Source: an uncultured Eubacteriales bacterium
Lineage (GTDB): Bacteria; Bacillota; Clostridia; Oscillospirales; Acutalibacteraceae
DNA length: 64,000 bases
NCBI GenBank assembly: GCA_934630515.1
Contig: CAKTVV010000002.1
Coordinates: 1 to 64,000 of the forward strand
Direction: 5' to 3'
Of this stretch, positions 25,687 to 32,897 are shown in pieces. The notes under the pieces are model-generated. The model was not told the DNA's origin. It worked only from the letters and a program-made list of their open reading frames with translations, and did not search any database. Made by a program: the position numbers and the translations under genes. Each line of letters starts with the position of its first letter. The stretch's first letter is position 1.

Positions 25687-25692
25687 ATTTTA
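25687..25692 (-). promoter_or_regulatory. Possible extended -10 promoter element
   Basis: TGCTAAAAT read leftward matches an extended -10 (TGnTAtAAT) upstream of the 25608-25653 hairpin. No good -35 was seen. It would feed the T4SS genes. Confidence 0.3.
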
Positions 25693-25756
25693 GCACATTC
25701 GCGTTCCCGTGTCATCGGCAATCGTGTGCCAACTTTTCGCCTTTTTATGGGCATAT

Positions 25757-26386
25757 TCATTTCAGCCCTTCCAGAAGCGTCAGCATTTCCAACCAAAAGT
25801 CCACATCCGGCGCAGCTGTCGCCCACAAACGAATGGAAAGGACGGAAATGGCCTGCTGACGATAGCGATAAAAGTTCCGTGACGACAGGTTCAGTCGATA
25901 CAAAACCTCCTGATGATTGAGCACCTCCGGCGCTATGTAGGCCGTGTAGATGAGATTATACAGCCGTTCGCCGTTATCCGGCTTCTTTCGGAGTACGGTC
26001 AACGCTTCATTAAGCCGATCCATCAACAGGCGGGATTTCTGCATGCCCTGCATCCGGCTTTCAATCTTCTTATTGCCCAGCGCCACCTCAACATCCACGT
26101 CCTCGATCAGCTTGTCCACACCTTCAAACGGCCGGTCAAGCTCGGCAGCAACCGTCTCGGGGAAGCATTCCAGCATCCACACCAGCGTGCGATAGTGCTG
26201 GAGGAGCATCAGCGTGTTGTGATAACAGTTTTTCGTCTTTTCCTGTCTGGCAGCACGCTTTTGTGCATCGTCGATCTGGCTATCTCCCAAGATGCCTCGC
26301 TTTGTCAGAAGTGTGATAAAAGCGTCTGACTGCGCTTGTATTCGTTTTTCCTGCTGCTCATACTGCAGTTCATCCTGTTTGCTCAT
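25757..26386 (-). CDS. Regulator-like ICE protein with C-terminal HTH
   Basis: 209 aa, helical, with no signal peptide. The C-terminal 60 residues (VLNHQEVLYRLNLSSRNFYRYRQQAISVLSIRLW) resemble ArpU/sigma-region-4-like HTHs in which a helix ending in RNFYRYR contacts DNA. The upstream gene overlaps its start by 17 bases. It lies between the replication-like gene and the pilin, where a transfer regulator would be useful. Assignment is by pattern only. Confidence 0.55.
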   Translation of the reverse strand: MSKQDELQYEQQEKRIQAQSDAFITLLTKRGILGDSQIDDAQKRAARQEKTKNCYHNTLMLLQHYRTLVWMLECFPETVAAELDRPFEGVDKLIEDVDVEVALGNKKIESRMQGMQKSRLLMDRLNEALTVLRKKPDNGERLYNLIYTAYIAPEVLNHQEVLYRLNLSSRNFYRYRQQAISVLSIRLWATAAPDVDFWLEMLTLLEGLK

Positions 26387-27434
26387 GATAAAACATCTCC
26401 TTTGCGATTTTGGTGATATCCGTCGGCCTGCACGGTCCGCGGATTTTATTCGTTTCCTGTACCTTTAGCACGGAATACTCTTTACTCCGGCAGACATACT
26501 CACAATTCTTACAGTTCCAACACGGAGAAAAATACGCGCGTATTATACTGTCCGAAAGTGCAACGCGATTTTCTTCCACATTGTCAATCGACTTTTCCAC
26601 GGCATTTCTGCTGTACCATGCAACCAAGCGGTTGATATGATCGTTGTCACTGCCTACCTTGTGCGTATTAGCACCCCAAATGCGTATTTCATCAAGAATA
26701 CGCAGGATTTCTGTCTGCTTAGGCAAGGAAACCTCGGTATCCATCGGATACGATTTATTGAAAACGAGGCAGCCGTAAGAGCCGGGAAGACGATACAGAG
26801 CAAAGACATCCCCGTGCTTTTTGAAAAATCTCCATACCTTTGTCTTTTCCCAGCCCCAGCGCTGACCCAGTTTTTCCATCGTTAATATGGCGCTGTAATT
26901 GCCGTATTGAACAGCCGGCGCCATAAAAGAAAACGCATTGCCCGGTTCCTCTGATACTGTGTGGCACCAGAGATCCAGCCATGCGTCTGCTTCATCAAAT
27001 GTATATTGCTCCCCGGCAAGTCGCTGCGTAATATTGCGGGGGAGGCAGAGAAACCCAAAACCATCTGTGGCATACACGGTTCCGTTCATGCACTCCTCGC
27101 CGGAGCATTTTACGACCCAATCCGTTAATTGATAGGTCAGCTTTTTGGTTTTGCTGTCCAGCGTATATTTCAGATAACCGAGGGCTGATAGCTTATCCAG
27201 TATTTCTAAAGCCTGTGTGCGGCTTCTGATGCCGAGAATACTCTTCAGCCCAACAATACCTCCGGACCACATTCCGGGGCTCACAGCATTCTTATGACCA
27301 CAGTAGGAGGCATGTCCTTTGCGAAATGCAGCTCGGGCGGCGAGCTTTGCCCAGGTACCCATAATGCCTTTGCCGACCGGCAGGGTATCCCTTCGCAGCT
27401 TTACCCATTCATACTTCATCAAGCATTTCAACAT
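26370..27434 (-). CDS. Winged-helix, Cys-rich ICE protein, possibly replication-related
   Basis: 354 aa. ATG follows AAGGAGGCGCTG. The region IVGLKSILGIRSRTQALEILDKLSALGYLKYTLD looks like a winged helix. A second wHTH-like stretch (GQRWGWEKTKVWRFFKKHGD) is followed by a late Cys cluster, CWNCKNCEYVC, that may bind metal. First substantial gene of the operon; replication initiation or early regulation is plausible, but no catalytic motif was seen. Confidence 0.6.
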   Translation of the reverse strand: MLKCLMKYEWVKLRRDTLPVGKGIMGTWAKLAARAAFRKGHASYCGHKNAVSPGMWSGGIVGLKSILGIRSRTQALEILDKLSALGYLKYTLDSKTKKLTYQLTDWVVKCSGEECMNGTVYATDGFGFLCLPRNITQRLAGEQYTFDEADAWLDLWCHTVSEEPGNAFSFMAPAVQYGNYSAILTMEKLGQRWGWEKTKVWRFFKKHGDVFALYRLPGSYGCLVFNKSYPMDTEVSLPKQTEILRILDEIRIWGANTHKVGSDNDHINRLVAWYSRNAVEKSIDNVEENRVALSDSIIRAYFSPCWNCKNCEYVCRSKEYSVLKVQETNKIRGPCRPTDITKIAKEMFYHEQTG

Positions 27435-27452
27435 CAGCGCCTCCTTCCTTGG

Positions 27453-27482
27453 AATAATAAAAAAGACGACCTTTCTGTCGTC
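27453..27482 (-). terminator. Terminator/attenuator before the 354-aa gene
   Basis: GACGAC and GTCGTC form a stem with loop AGAAAG, followed leftward by TTTTTTATTATT. The next gene's ribosome site begins within 15 bases. Confidence 0.75.
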
Positions 27483-27490
27483 ACACAGTA

Positions 27491-27712
27491 TCAGTCTTCG
27501 ATTCTTACAATCAGTCCATTCAGTTTGATCAGCTTCACGCCCTTGAGATACCAGAACTCACCGAGTTCGATTCTTGTCGGGATCCACTCTCCGTCAAGCA
27601 GCACCTCCAGCCGTTCTCCGCAGTGAAGGCCGCCGTAGTAATCCAACGGCCCGAAGCGAATGTCCATTCGACCAATTACATCATCATAAATCAGTACACC
27701 TTGTTTTTTCAT
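27491..27712 (-). CDS. Small DUF5348-like protein
   Basis: 73 aa, ATG after GAGGAGGATAAGG. The sequence is a compact beta-rich domain with FGPLDYYGGLHCGERLEVLLDG and WIPTRIELG. This is the shape of DUF5348 proteins found near the leading end of clostridial conjugative elements (from memory). Function unknown. It is the rightmost confident ICE gene. Confidence 0.7.
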   Translation of the reverse strand: MKKQGVLIYDDVIGRMDIRFGPLDYYGGLHCGERLEVLLDGEWIPTRIELGEFWYLKGVKLIKLNGLIVRIED

Positions 27713-27734
27713 CCTTATCCTCCTCGTGAAATAG

Positions 27735-27772
27735 GAAAAGCCGAATGAGTTTCAGTGCTCATTCGGCTTTTC
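27735..27772. terminator. Bidirectional terminator upstream of the ICE operon
   Basis: AAAAGCCGAATGAG and CTCATTCGGCTTTT form a 14-bp stem with an 8-base loop and a T-run on both strands. No promoter is seen between it and the DUF5348-like gene 22 bases away, so leftward transcription probably reads through it. Confidence 0.8.
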
Positions 27773-27868
27773 TGTGTGACAGGTTATTAAATATGTTTTG
27801 CTCGGCTGCCTATAAATTGGCTCCTCCTTTCGGGCATATTAAAGATGAATTATGCCCGGGCCTCGAAC

Positions 27869-27976
27869 CTAATTCTTGGACAAAATCAGCAAAACCCCAG
27901 TGTTTATGCGGCATAATCCTCTTTGTGTTATTATACCGCAATCATCGATACGACGGACAATTCCGGTTGCTTTCAT
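27869..27976 (-). pseudogene. SpoVT/AbrB-type regulator fragment
   Basis: A strong ribosome site (AAAGGAGAATCAGTACC) leads to ATG and MKATGIVRRIDDCG, the start of the AbrB/SpoVT swapped-hairpin domain (normally MKATGIVRRIDDLGRVVIPKEIRR). After 14 residues the sequence departs from the family and stops at codon 36. It reads as the decayed remains of a transition-state regulator. Bases 27,977-28,330 hold no gene I can support. Confidence 0.65.
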
Positions 27977-28337
27977 GGTACTGATTCTCCTTTGCTTCAA
28001 GTCACGCTGCTATTGTTTGTCAGCGGTGGAGAATTATACCGGCCATTCGCCGTTTTGATCGGTTTGCCGCTGGAAAAATCCGGAACTGCGATAAAAATGC
28101 ACCGTTTTCTAAAGAAGCCTCCGAAACGGCATAACCGGATAACGGGAGTCCCCCCATTCGGCTCTTTCTTCCGGGGTATGCTGCAGACCAATGTGCGTAA
28201 AACAAGCGCAGCATTACGATGTCAATTCTTAGATATTCTTCTATTCGGCTATGAATACTCCGACATAATATTAAGTGCGGTACGGAACAGGAACAATGCA
28301 ACGTATGCTATTTTTGCCTATGAGCAAAGCGGTTTGC

Positions 28338-28366
28338 TTGAAAAGCGCTCTGCTTTTTGCTACAAT
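28338..28366 (+). promoter_or_regulatory. Promoter for the MATE gene
   Basis: TTGAAA (28338-28343), a 17-base spacer and TACAAT (28361-28366), about 145 bases upstream of the MATE start. Confidence 0.7.
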
Positions 28367-28510
28367 AAGCTTGTACAGCTTCTCTTATCCATATAAAGTA
28401 CTATTGCAACCGGCATTTTATTGAGAACGGATCTCCCGTCCATCTCTCAGTGGAGCATACAGTGCTGCAAAAATAAAAGACAGTATGCGAAGTCTGTACA
28501 AGAATACAGT

Positions 28511-29614
28511 ATGAGAAAAAGAATTTCAGAGCTCAAAAGCTTTCACTGGCGGTTATGGCTCTCTCTTTGCGCACTGGCGCTCATCCCGGCGGTGTATCAA
28601 ACGGTCAAAACGTTTCTGATCTCCGCAGGCGGGCAGGACGGCGTATTCGACATCATCGGACAGATGGAATGGTTTGACCTGATAAACGAAACCCTGCAAG
28701 CGTTTCTGATAATGCCGCTCTACTCAGTATTGAACCGCATTTTCAAAAATCACTGCGATGAATTTGCGGGAGCGACCTTCAAGACCGGGGTATGCGTCCT
28801 CCTGTTATATACGCTTTTCTCGGTCGGTGTTCTGATTTACGGCTCGGTGCTGATCGGTGCGATGAGTCCGGGTGAGATAGACATAGCGGTCACCACTCTA
28901 TATCTCCGTCTGGAAACGGTCGCATTTATGACGGGGATCATCGTCAACTTTGCCAATGTGGTTTTCGTCGTAATCGGCAAGGAGAAAAATGTGTATGCCT
29001 TTCTCGCCGTTCGCACAGCGCTGTCGCTTATCGCCGACCTTGTGCTGATACCGAGCTTCGGTGTTTACGGTGTGGCAGTATCAAATATTATATCCAACGC
29101 TCCGCTTTCCGTCATGTGCATCCTGCTGCTGCATAAGCAGGGCTATATCCGGTTTTTCCGTTTCAAAAGCTCCAACGGAGCGATGCTCCGTGATTGGTGC
29201 AAGACTGGTGTATTTTCCGGGCTTCAGCAGTTTGTCGACAACCTTATCTATGCCGTTATGGTCTGCAAAATGGTGAATATGGTGGCAGAGCAGGGCAACT
29301 ATTGGATCGCAAACAATTTTATCTGGGGATGGCTGCTCATTCCGATCACAGCCCTTGCTGATGCGATTCGCTCGGACTGCAAAGACGGATACAAAGAGCT
29401 ACATAAATTCAACTATTACTTTGTTGCCGCTGCAAGCATGGTGCTCTGGGCGGTGACCATTCCTGCGTAGATCCCGTTCTTCCGCTATGCGCAGGGACTT
29501 GAAAACGCAGAGGATATTTTTGGTATCGTCATAAAGCTCGCTCCGTTTTATATTGCGTATGCCGGCTGCACTATTATTGATAACATCTTTATGGGGCTTG
29601 GAAAAACAGGCTAT
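28511..29614 (+). pseudogene. MATE-family efflux transporter, broken
   Basis: From ATG 28511 (MRKRISELKSFHWRLW) the frame encodes about 320 residues of a multidrug/oligosaccharide-lipid flippase-type membrane protein, with at least eight hydrophobic helices. An in-frame TAG at 29468-29470 follows VTIPA. The same frame then continues with good MATE sequence (IPFFRYAQGLENAEDIFG and GCTIIDNIFMGLGKTGY) up to 29614, so the TAG is a nonsense mutation, probably from TGG. After GLGKTGY the gene is cut off by the end of a Mu-like element starting TGTAGC at 29615. The remaining 3' part was not found in the window. Confidence 0.85.
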
Positions 29615-30466
29615 TGTAGCAAATCGCAAAAAACAAAAAACGATTGCAAGACAGTTGCAAAAACCACTATCAAAGGTATGGTTATCCGCCACCCACCAGT
29701 CATTGCTGTTCAGATCATCGTATACACGCTGGATGTACGGACCGCACCGGTCGTCATACACCTTTTGCCCGTATCGCCCGAGGATCTGCACCGCCTCCGA
29801 AACATCCGACTGGATGCGCCGATGGAATGACGATATGGATGGCAGCGGGGTGGTGTCTCCGTTCATTTGCAGATACATCCGGGTGTACTCATAGCATTTG
29901 GCGGCGCTGAACCGCCGCTGATCCAGCCAGAAGCTGAGGAATACCTGCCACGCCTCCTCCGGAATGCTGCTTTGCCCGCTGCGCCATTTTCCTCGGCTGT
30001 CCACCAGTCCGTCCCAATTCTCACAGAGACGGGCTTTTTGGTGCCGATACAGGGAGGAATAGGTCAGCTTGACGCCCTCGGTTTGCTCCACATAGTCTAT
30101 GTACCGGGCGTCGGCGTCCGCTTTGCTCGGCTCGCCGGAGCGGGCTTTGTCCCACCCCTCCAGAATTCGCAGCCACCAGTTGACCTGTTCCCGCTCTTTC
30201 TCGGTCATTTCCTCCAGCGTCCGGCTGTCTGCCGGCGTAGTGTCCGGCAATCGACGGCGCAGCTCCGGCGGCAGCTCCAGATGGTGCGCACAGTACCATT
30301 TGCGCTGCTGCGCTTGCGGCAGCACCGTGAGGGGGATGAGGTACTTCTTTCGGTTTCCATCAAAAGTTTCTCTTGCCTCCAGTTTACCATCTTTAATCTG
30401 CTTTTGGATATGCTGGCAACTATAATTTTTTATCTCCGCATATTCCTTTACGGTCAGATAATGCAA
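29615..30466 (-). pseudogene. Mu-like transposase, truncated in the DDE domain
   Basis: From a TTG at 30466 (LHYLTVKEYAEIKNYSCQHI, a MuA-type HTH) the protein runs through the long N-terminal binding region to WWVADNHTFD, where the catalytic core should begin. About 20 codons of element-end sequence then follow, and the open frame continues antisense through the MATE gene to 29399. At least two of three catalytic acidic residues are missing, so it cannot transpose DNA. It might still bind ends and act as an inhibitor (inference). Confidence 0.8.
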
Positions 30467-30576
30467 GATTTCACCGCCTTTCAACAGCGATTTAAGGAGT
30501 GTTAAATTCGTGGTCTGCCATCATCGGTGCCGGGAGACCGTCCCCGACAGACGCCCGCTGTGGGCGTTTCGGCTAT

Positions 30577-30807
30577 TTAGATTGCTGGCAGCGGCGCAAA
30601 ATGCCCCTCGGTGGAATAATTCCACTCGATCGTGCCGTCGGGGTACATCTGCGTGCCATGCGCCAATAGCATCCAGCCGCTTGCGGTGTTCTGCATCTTG
30701 GCAGCGGCGGTACCGGCGCAGTCGATGCACCGGTAGGAGCCGCCTCCACGGTTTCGGTACATCCGTCCCGGCTCCAGCTGCACATAGTGCGCTCTCACTC
30801 GCTCCAT
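30577..30807 (-). CDS. Small phage/ICE protein of unknown function
   Basis: 76 aa: MERVRAHYVQLEPGRMY, then NRGGGSYRCIDC and QNTASGWMLLAHGTQMYPDGTIEW. This is a compact beta-rich protein of a kind common in clostridial phages and mobile elements. It overlaps the preceding 47-aa gene by 13 bases and is probably translated with it. Confidence 0.65.
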   Translation of the reverse strand: MERVRAHYVQLEPGRMYRNRGGGSYRCIDCAGTAAAKMQNTASGWMLLAHGTQMYPDGTIEWNYSTEGHFAPLPAI

Positions 30808-30938
30808 TCGCTATCCCATTCCTTTCCGAATACGATATCTGCCAGTCTTGCAATTCGATCTGGGTACTTTTGGATCAGCCATTCGCCAATGCCGAAAGCG
30901 ATCCCCAACGGTACGAACAAGCACAGTGCGTCGATCAT
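30795..30938 (-). CDS. 47-aa small protein in the phage early operon
   Basis: ATG at 30938 overlaps the stop of the HTH gene as ATGA. The peptide (MIDALCLFVPLGIAFGIGEW, then a charged amphipathic C-terminus ending EWDSEWSE) has one hydrophobic N-terminal helix. The tight overlaps on both sides support translation; function unknown. Confidence 0.5.
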   Translation of the reverse strand: MIDALCLFVPLGIAFGIGEWLIQKYPDRIARLADIVFGKEWDSEWSE

Positions 30939-31138
30939 ACAGATTTTCCTCGCTTTGAGTTTTCAATTCGGCTTAAGGCAGCACAAATACGTTGGTGCGT
31001 CTTTTCCGATCCTTTTTTGCCATGCAGAACCATAGAAAGGTACTGATGTGTTATGCCTGCTTCTTGTGCGAGCGATTTTCCTGTTACCCCCACAGCGTGC
31101 ATTCGAGCAACAACTTCTGACGACCAATCAAATTTCAC
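30935..31138 (-). CDS. Ner/Cro-like HTH protein
   Basis: 67 aa from GTG 31138, with AAGGAG ten bases upstream; the frame also has a GTG nine bases earlier lying almost on the ribosome site. MKFDWSSEVVARMHAVGVTGKSLAQEAGITHQYLSMVLHGKK is a clear Cro/C1-type HTH. As first gene of the leftward early operon it matches Ner, the early-operon down-regulator of Mu. Confidence 0.8.
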   Translation of the reverse strand: MKFDWSSEVVARMHAVGVTGKSLAQEAGITHQYLSMVLHGKKGSEKTHQRICAALSRIENSKRGKSV

Positions 31139-31167
31139 GCAAGTCACACTCCTTAACTGAATTATAG

Positions 31168-31196
31168 TTGAAACATTTTTACCATTGTGTTATACT
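31168..31196 (+). promoter_or_regulatory. Repressor promoter
   Basis: TTGAAA (31168-31173), 17 bases, TATACT (31191-31196). Its -35 lies in GTTGAAAC, which recurs inverted at 31280-31287 in the opposing promoter and is a candidate operator half-site. Confidence 0.75.
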
Positions 31197-31265
31197 CATA
31201 CCTGTTCATAAAAAGAGAGGGCAAATTTTTCAGCTGTAAAAGTTGTAACAATTCAACTTAACTGG

Positions 31266-31294
31266 ATTTTAGTACAACCGTTTCAACTTGTCAA
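31266..31294 (-). promoter_or_regulatory. Early (Ner-transposase) promoter
   Basis: Leftward TTGACA (31294-31289), 17 bases, TAAAAT (31271-31266). It faces the repressor promoter so the two transcripts overlap, the arrangement of Pe and PcM in Mu. A further TTCAACTT word at about 31251 may be another operator. Confidence 0.8.
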
Positions 31295-31327
31295 CAGTAA
31301 ATTTATATTTTTTTGAAGGAGAAGAGT

Positions 31328-31933
31328 ATGCGTTTTTACGAAAGGTTTGAACAGTTGTGCAAAGAAAAGGGTATCAAACCCACTCCTGCTACTGTGGAGG
31401 CAGGCTGTAGTAAAGGCTCGGCATCTTATTGGAAACGAAAGTACTTAGCTGGGGAGGACGCATTGCCAGATACGCATAATGCACAAGCACTTGCAAGGTA
31501 TTTTTCGGTATCCGTTGATTATCTTCTTGGAAGAACGGATATTGCTACAGATTTTGGAGAAAAGGCTTGGCAAGACGATGAGGTTATGGCTGCTGTTAAC
31601 GATGGATTTAAGCCCTTATTTAACGGTATTGCCAAGGCCTTAAATGATGCAGATGCGTTTGAAACAAAGATGACGTTTGATGCACTGGTCGAGTTGCGCC
31701 ATTATCTATCCCTAATAGCAGATCGGAAACGCCAGGCAGATGCCAGCTTATCACTGTTGCAATATTTTCTCGGCACTGGCGGGCGTTTTGTGGATATCTG
31801 CGCTTCGATCACGGATGAAACAGCAGAAAAGCCACGTCTGGAGCGGGCAAAACAAATTGCTATGACCGAATATGCAGCGGCTCTGGATGAATCACTGCAA
31901 ATTTTGTTGGGCAAAACCAATGAGGGACCGTGA
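31328..31933 (+). CDS. Phage repressor-type HTH protein
   Basis: 201 aa from ATG 31328 (MRFYERFEQLCKEKGIKPTP), with AAGGAG eight bases upstream. The N-terminal HTH (PATVEAGCSKGSASYWKRKY, YFSVSVDYLLGRTD) is of the Cro/C1 type. The helical C-terminus lacks a visible LexA-type protease site. It is transcribed opposite to the early operon and probably silences the early promoter. Confidence 0.85.
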   Translation: MRFYERFEQLCKEKGIKPTPATVEAGCSKGSASYWKRKYLAGEDALPDTHNAQALARYFSVSVDYLLGRTDIATDFGEKAWQDDEVMAAVNDGFKPLFNGIAKALNDADAFETKMTFDALVELRHYLSLIADRKRQADASLSLLQYFLGTGGRFVDICASITDETAEKPRLERAKQIAMTEYAAALDESLQILLGKTNEGP

Positions 31934-32481
31934 CATTTCCTTGAAACAGAATATATATTCATATTGATGTATATTGTTCCAAACATTCGGAAAAGCTGTT
32001 TTTTGCCAGCAAAATGCTCACGAACCGTTGGTGTTGCTTAATCGGAAATATTTTCCGTCTGCTCTGCATTTTAGTTCCTGCTTTCCGCCTTGCTTTTGAT
32101 GTCCTCACGGACGATTTTCCACACTGCAAAAGCGAATGATTTAATGCCTTTAATTAGCTTATTAAACGCCGACAAAGCCAGCAATAGAGCCATTTACAGC
32201 AATTTGCGCCTTGATTTGTAAAGCTCCAATTAAAGCCTATTTAACGCCCGGCATCGCAAAAGCTGCCCTAAGTAGCCCGCTCCCGATTTGCCCCCAAAAC
32301 GCCCCGAAAAGCCGTTCGCAAAAAATGAAAAGTGCCGCAGGATTTTCCATCGTGCGACACATATTAACCCCGGAAAAACGCCTAAATCAAGGGCTTTTCC
32401 GGGGTTTTCACTATTTTTAACGGTTTATCACGCCTTTGCCGTCCCGTTTTCATTCTTCACGAATCTCCACAAGCTATAAAC
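31934..32481. other. Intergenic stretch with two tiny leftward ORFs of doubtful reality
   Basis: Leftward frames of 41 aa (32237-32362, MCRTMENPAALFIF...) and 40 aa (32071-32193, MALLLALSAFNKLIKG ... IVREDIKSKAESRN) look protein-like in composition but lack good ribosome sites. They may be remnants of a mobile element. A terminator-like hairpin lies at 32366-32406. Nothing else is supported here. Confidence 0.3.
32366..32406 (+). terminator. Terminator-like hairpin
   Basis: AACCCCGGAAAA and TTTTCCGGGGTT form a 12-bp stem with a 17-base loop, followed rightward by TTCACTATTTTT. It could end the rightward repressor transcript. Confidence 0.6.
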
Positions 32482-32733
32482 TCAAAGAATGAAGCTTTTA
32501 AGCTGCTTCTTCGTATGAACCCAGTTTTCAGCAACAGCAACGGCCAATTCCTTCAACGATCCAACAGTAACTATCCTATCATCAAAAATGCCAAATATTA
32601 ACGGGTCTCCTCGAATAATAAACTCTATGTGAAACCAAACCCTTCTCCCGTTTCTCTCAGACTGCGCCCCTGCCCTATATGCTCTATTCGCTCCTTTTCG
32701 TAATTTTTGACGTGTCTGTATTTTTCTTACCAA
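32482..32733 (-). CDS. 83-aa protein of unknown function with masked ribosome site
   Basis: A TTG start at 32731-32733 lies seven bases after a perfect AGGAGG. The protein is basic at the N-terminus (RKIQTRQKLRKGANRAYRAG) and then forms a beta/alpha domain (RVWFHIEFIIRGDPLIFGIF, RIVTVGSLKELAVAVAENWV). The clean ribosome site and coherent sequence support a real gene. The AGGAGG is one arm of a 9-bp hairpin at 32741-32777. Family not recognised. Confidence 0.55.
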   Translation of the reverse strand: MVRKIQTRQKLRKGANRAYRAGAQSERNGRRVWFHIEFIIRGDPLIFGIFDDRIVTVGSLKELAVAVAENWVHTKKQLKSFIL

Positions 32734-32740
32734 AGCAAAA

Positions 32741-32777
32741 CCTCCTATGGTAGATGTTTTACTTCTATCATAGGAGG
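32741..32777 (-). promoter_or_regulatory. Hairpin sequestering the AGGAGG of the 83-aa gene
   Basis: Leftward, CCTCCTATG pairs with CATAGGAGG (9 bp), then one A-C mismatch and TAGA/TCTA, with a 9-base loop. The 3' arm is the ribosome site, and TTTTGCTTT follows. It may block translation or act as a terminator. Confidence 0.6.
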
Positions 32778-32897
32778 CCGTTTCATCTATTATCCGTTTT
32801 TACTGGACCGGTTCATCTGCTCCGCTGTTTTTCTGCTTTTATGCAGCCGTTCTCCACAGCCCCCGCATTTTCCGCCTAAGCGGCGCCGTCACCGTCC

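Larger units (their letters stand above)
29615..31933. mobile_element. Remnant of a Mu-like transposable phage (early region)
   Basis: The block holds, leftward, a Ner-like HTH gene, two small genes and the N-terminal part of a MuA-type transposase, and rightward a repressor, with face-to-face promoters between them. The left boundary begins TG, and the first 60 bases carry repeated TTGC/GCAA words (GCAAATCGCAAAAAAC, GATTGCAAGACAG, TTGCAAAAACC) suited to transposase binding. The transposase frame runs straight into these bases, so the late genes were deleted. The right boundary and a target duplication were not found. Confidence 0.7.

Noticed and set aside
27997..28191. 64-codon leftward ORF near the MATE gene
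   Set aside because: No ribosome site, no family resemblance and a random-looking composition.
31990..32020. Right end of the Mu-like element (TTTTTTGCCAGCAAAATGCTCA)
   Set aside because: It only partly resembles the 29615 end, and the flanks show no shared 5-bp duplication.
27700..32800. A second direct copy of the 22-bp integrase site marking the right ICE end
   Set aside because: I looked for AGAACTCAAGGTTCT-like sequence in both orientations here and saw none. The far attachment site remains unknown.
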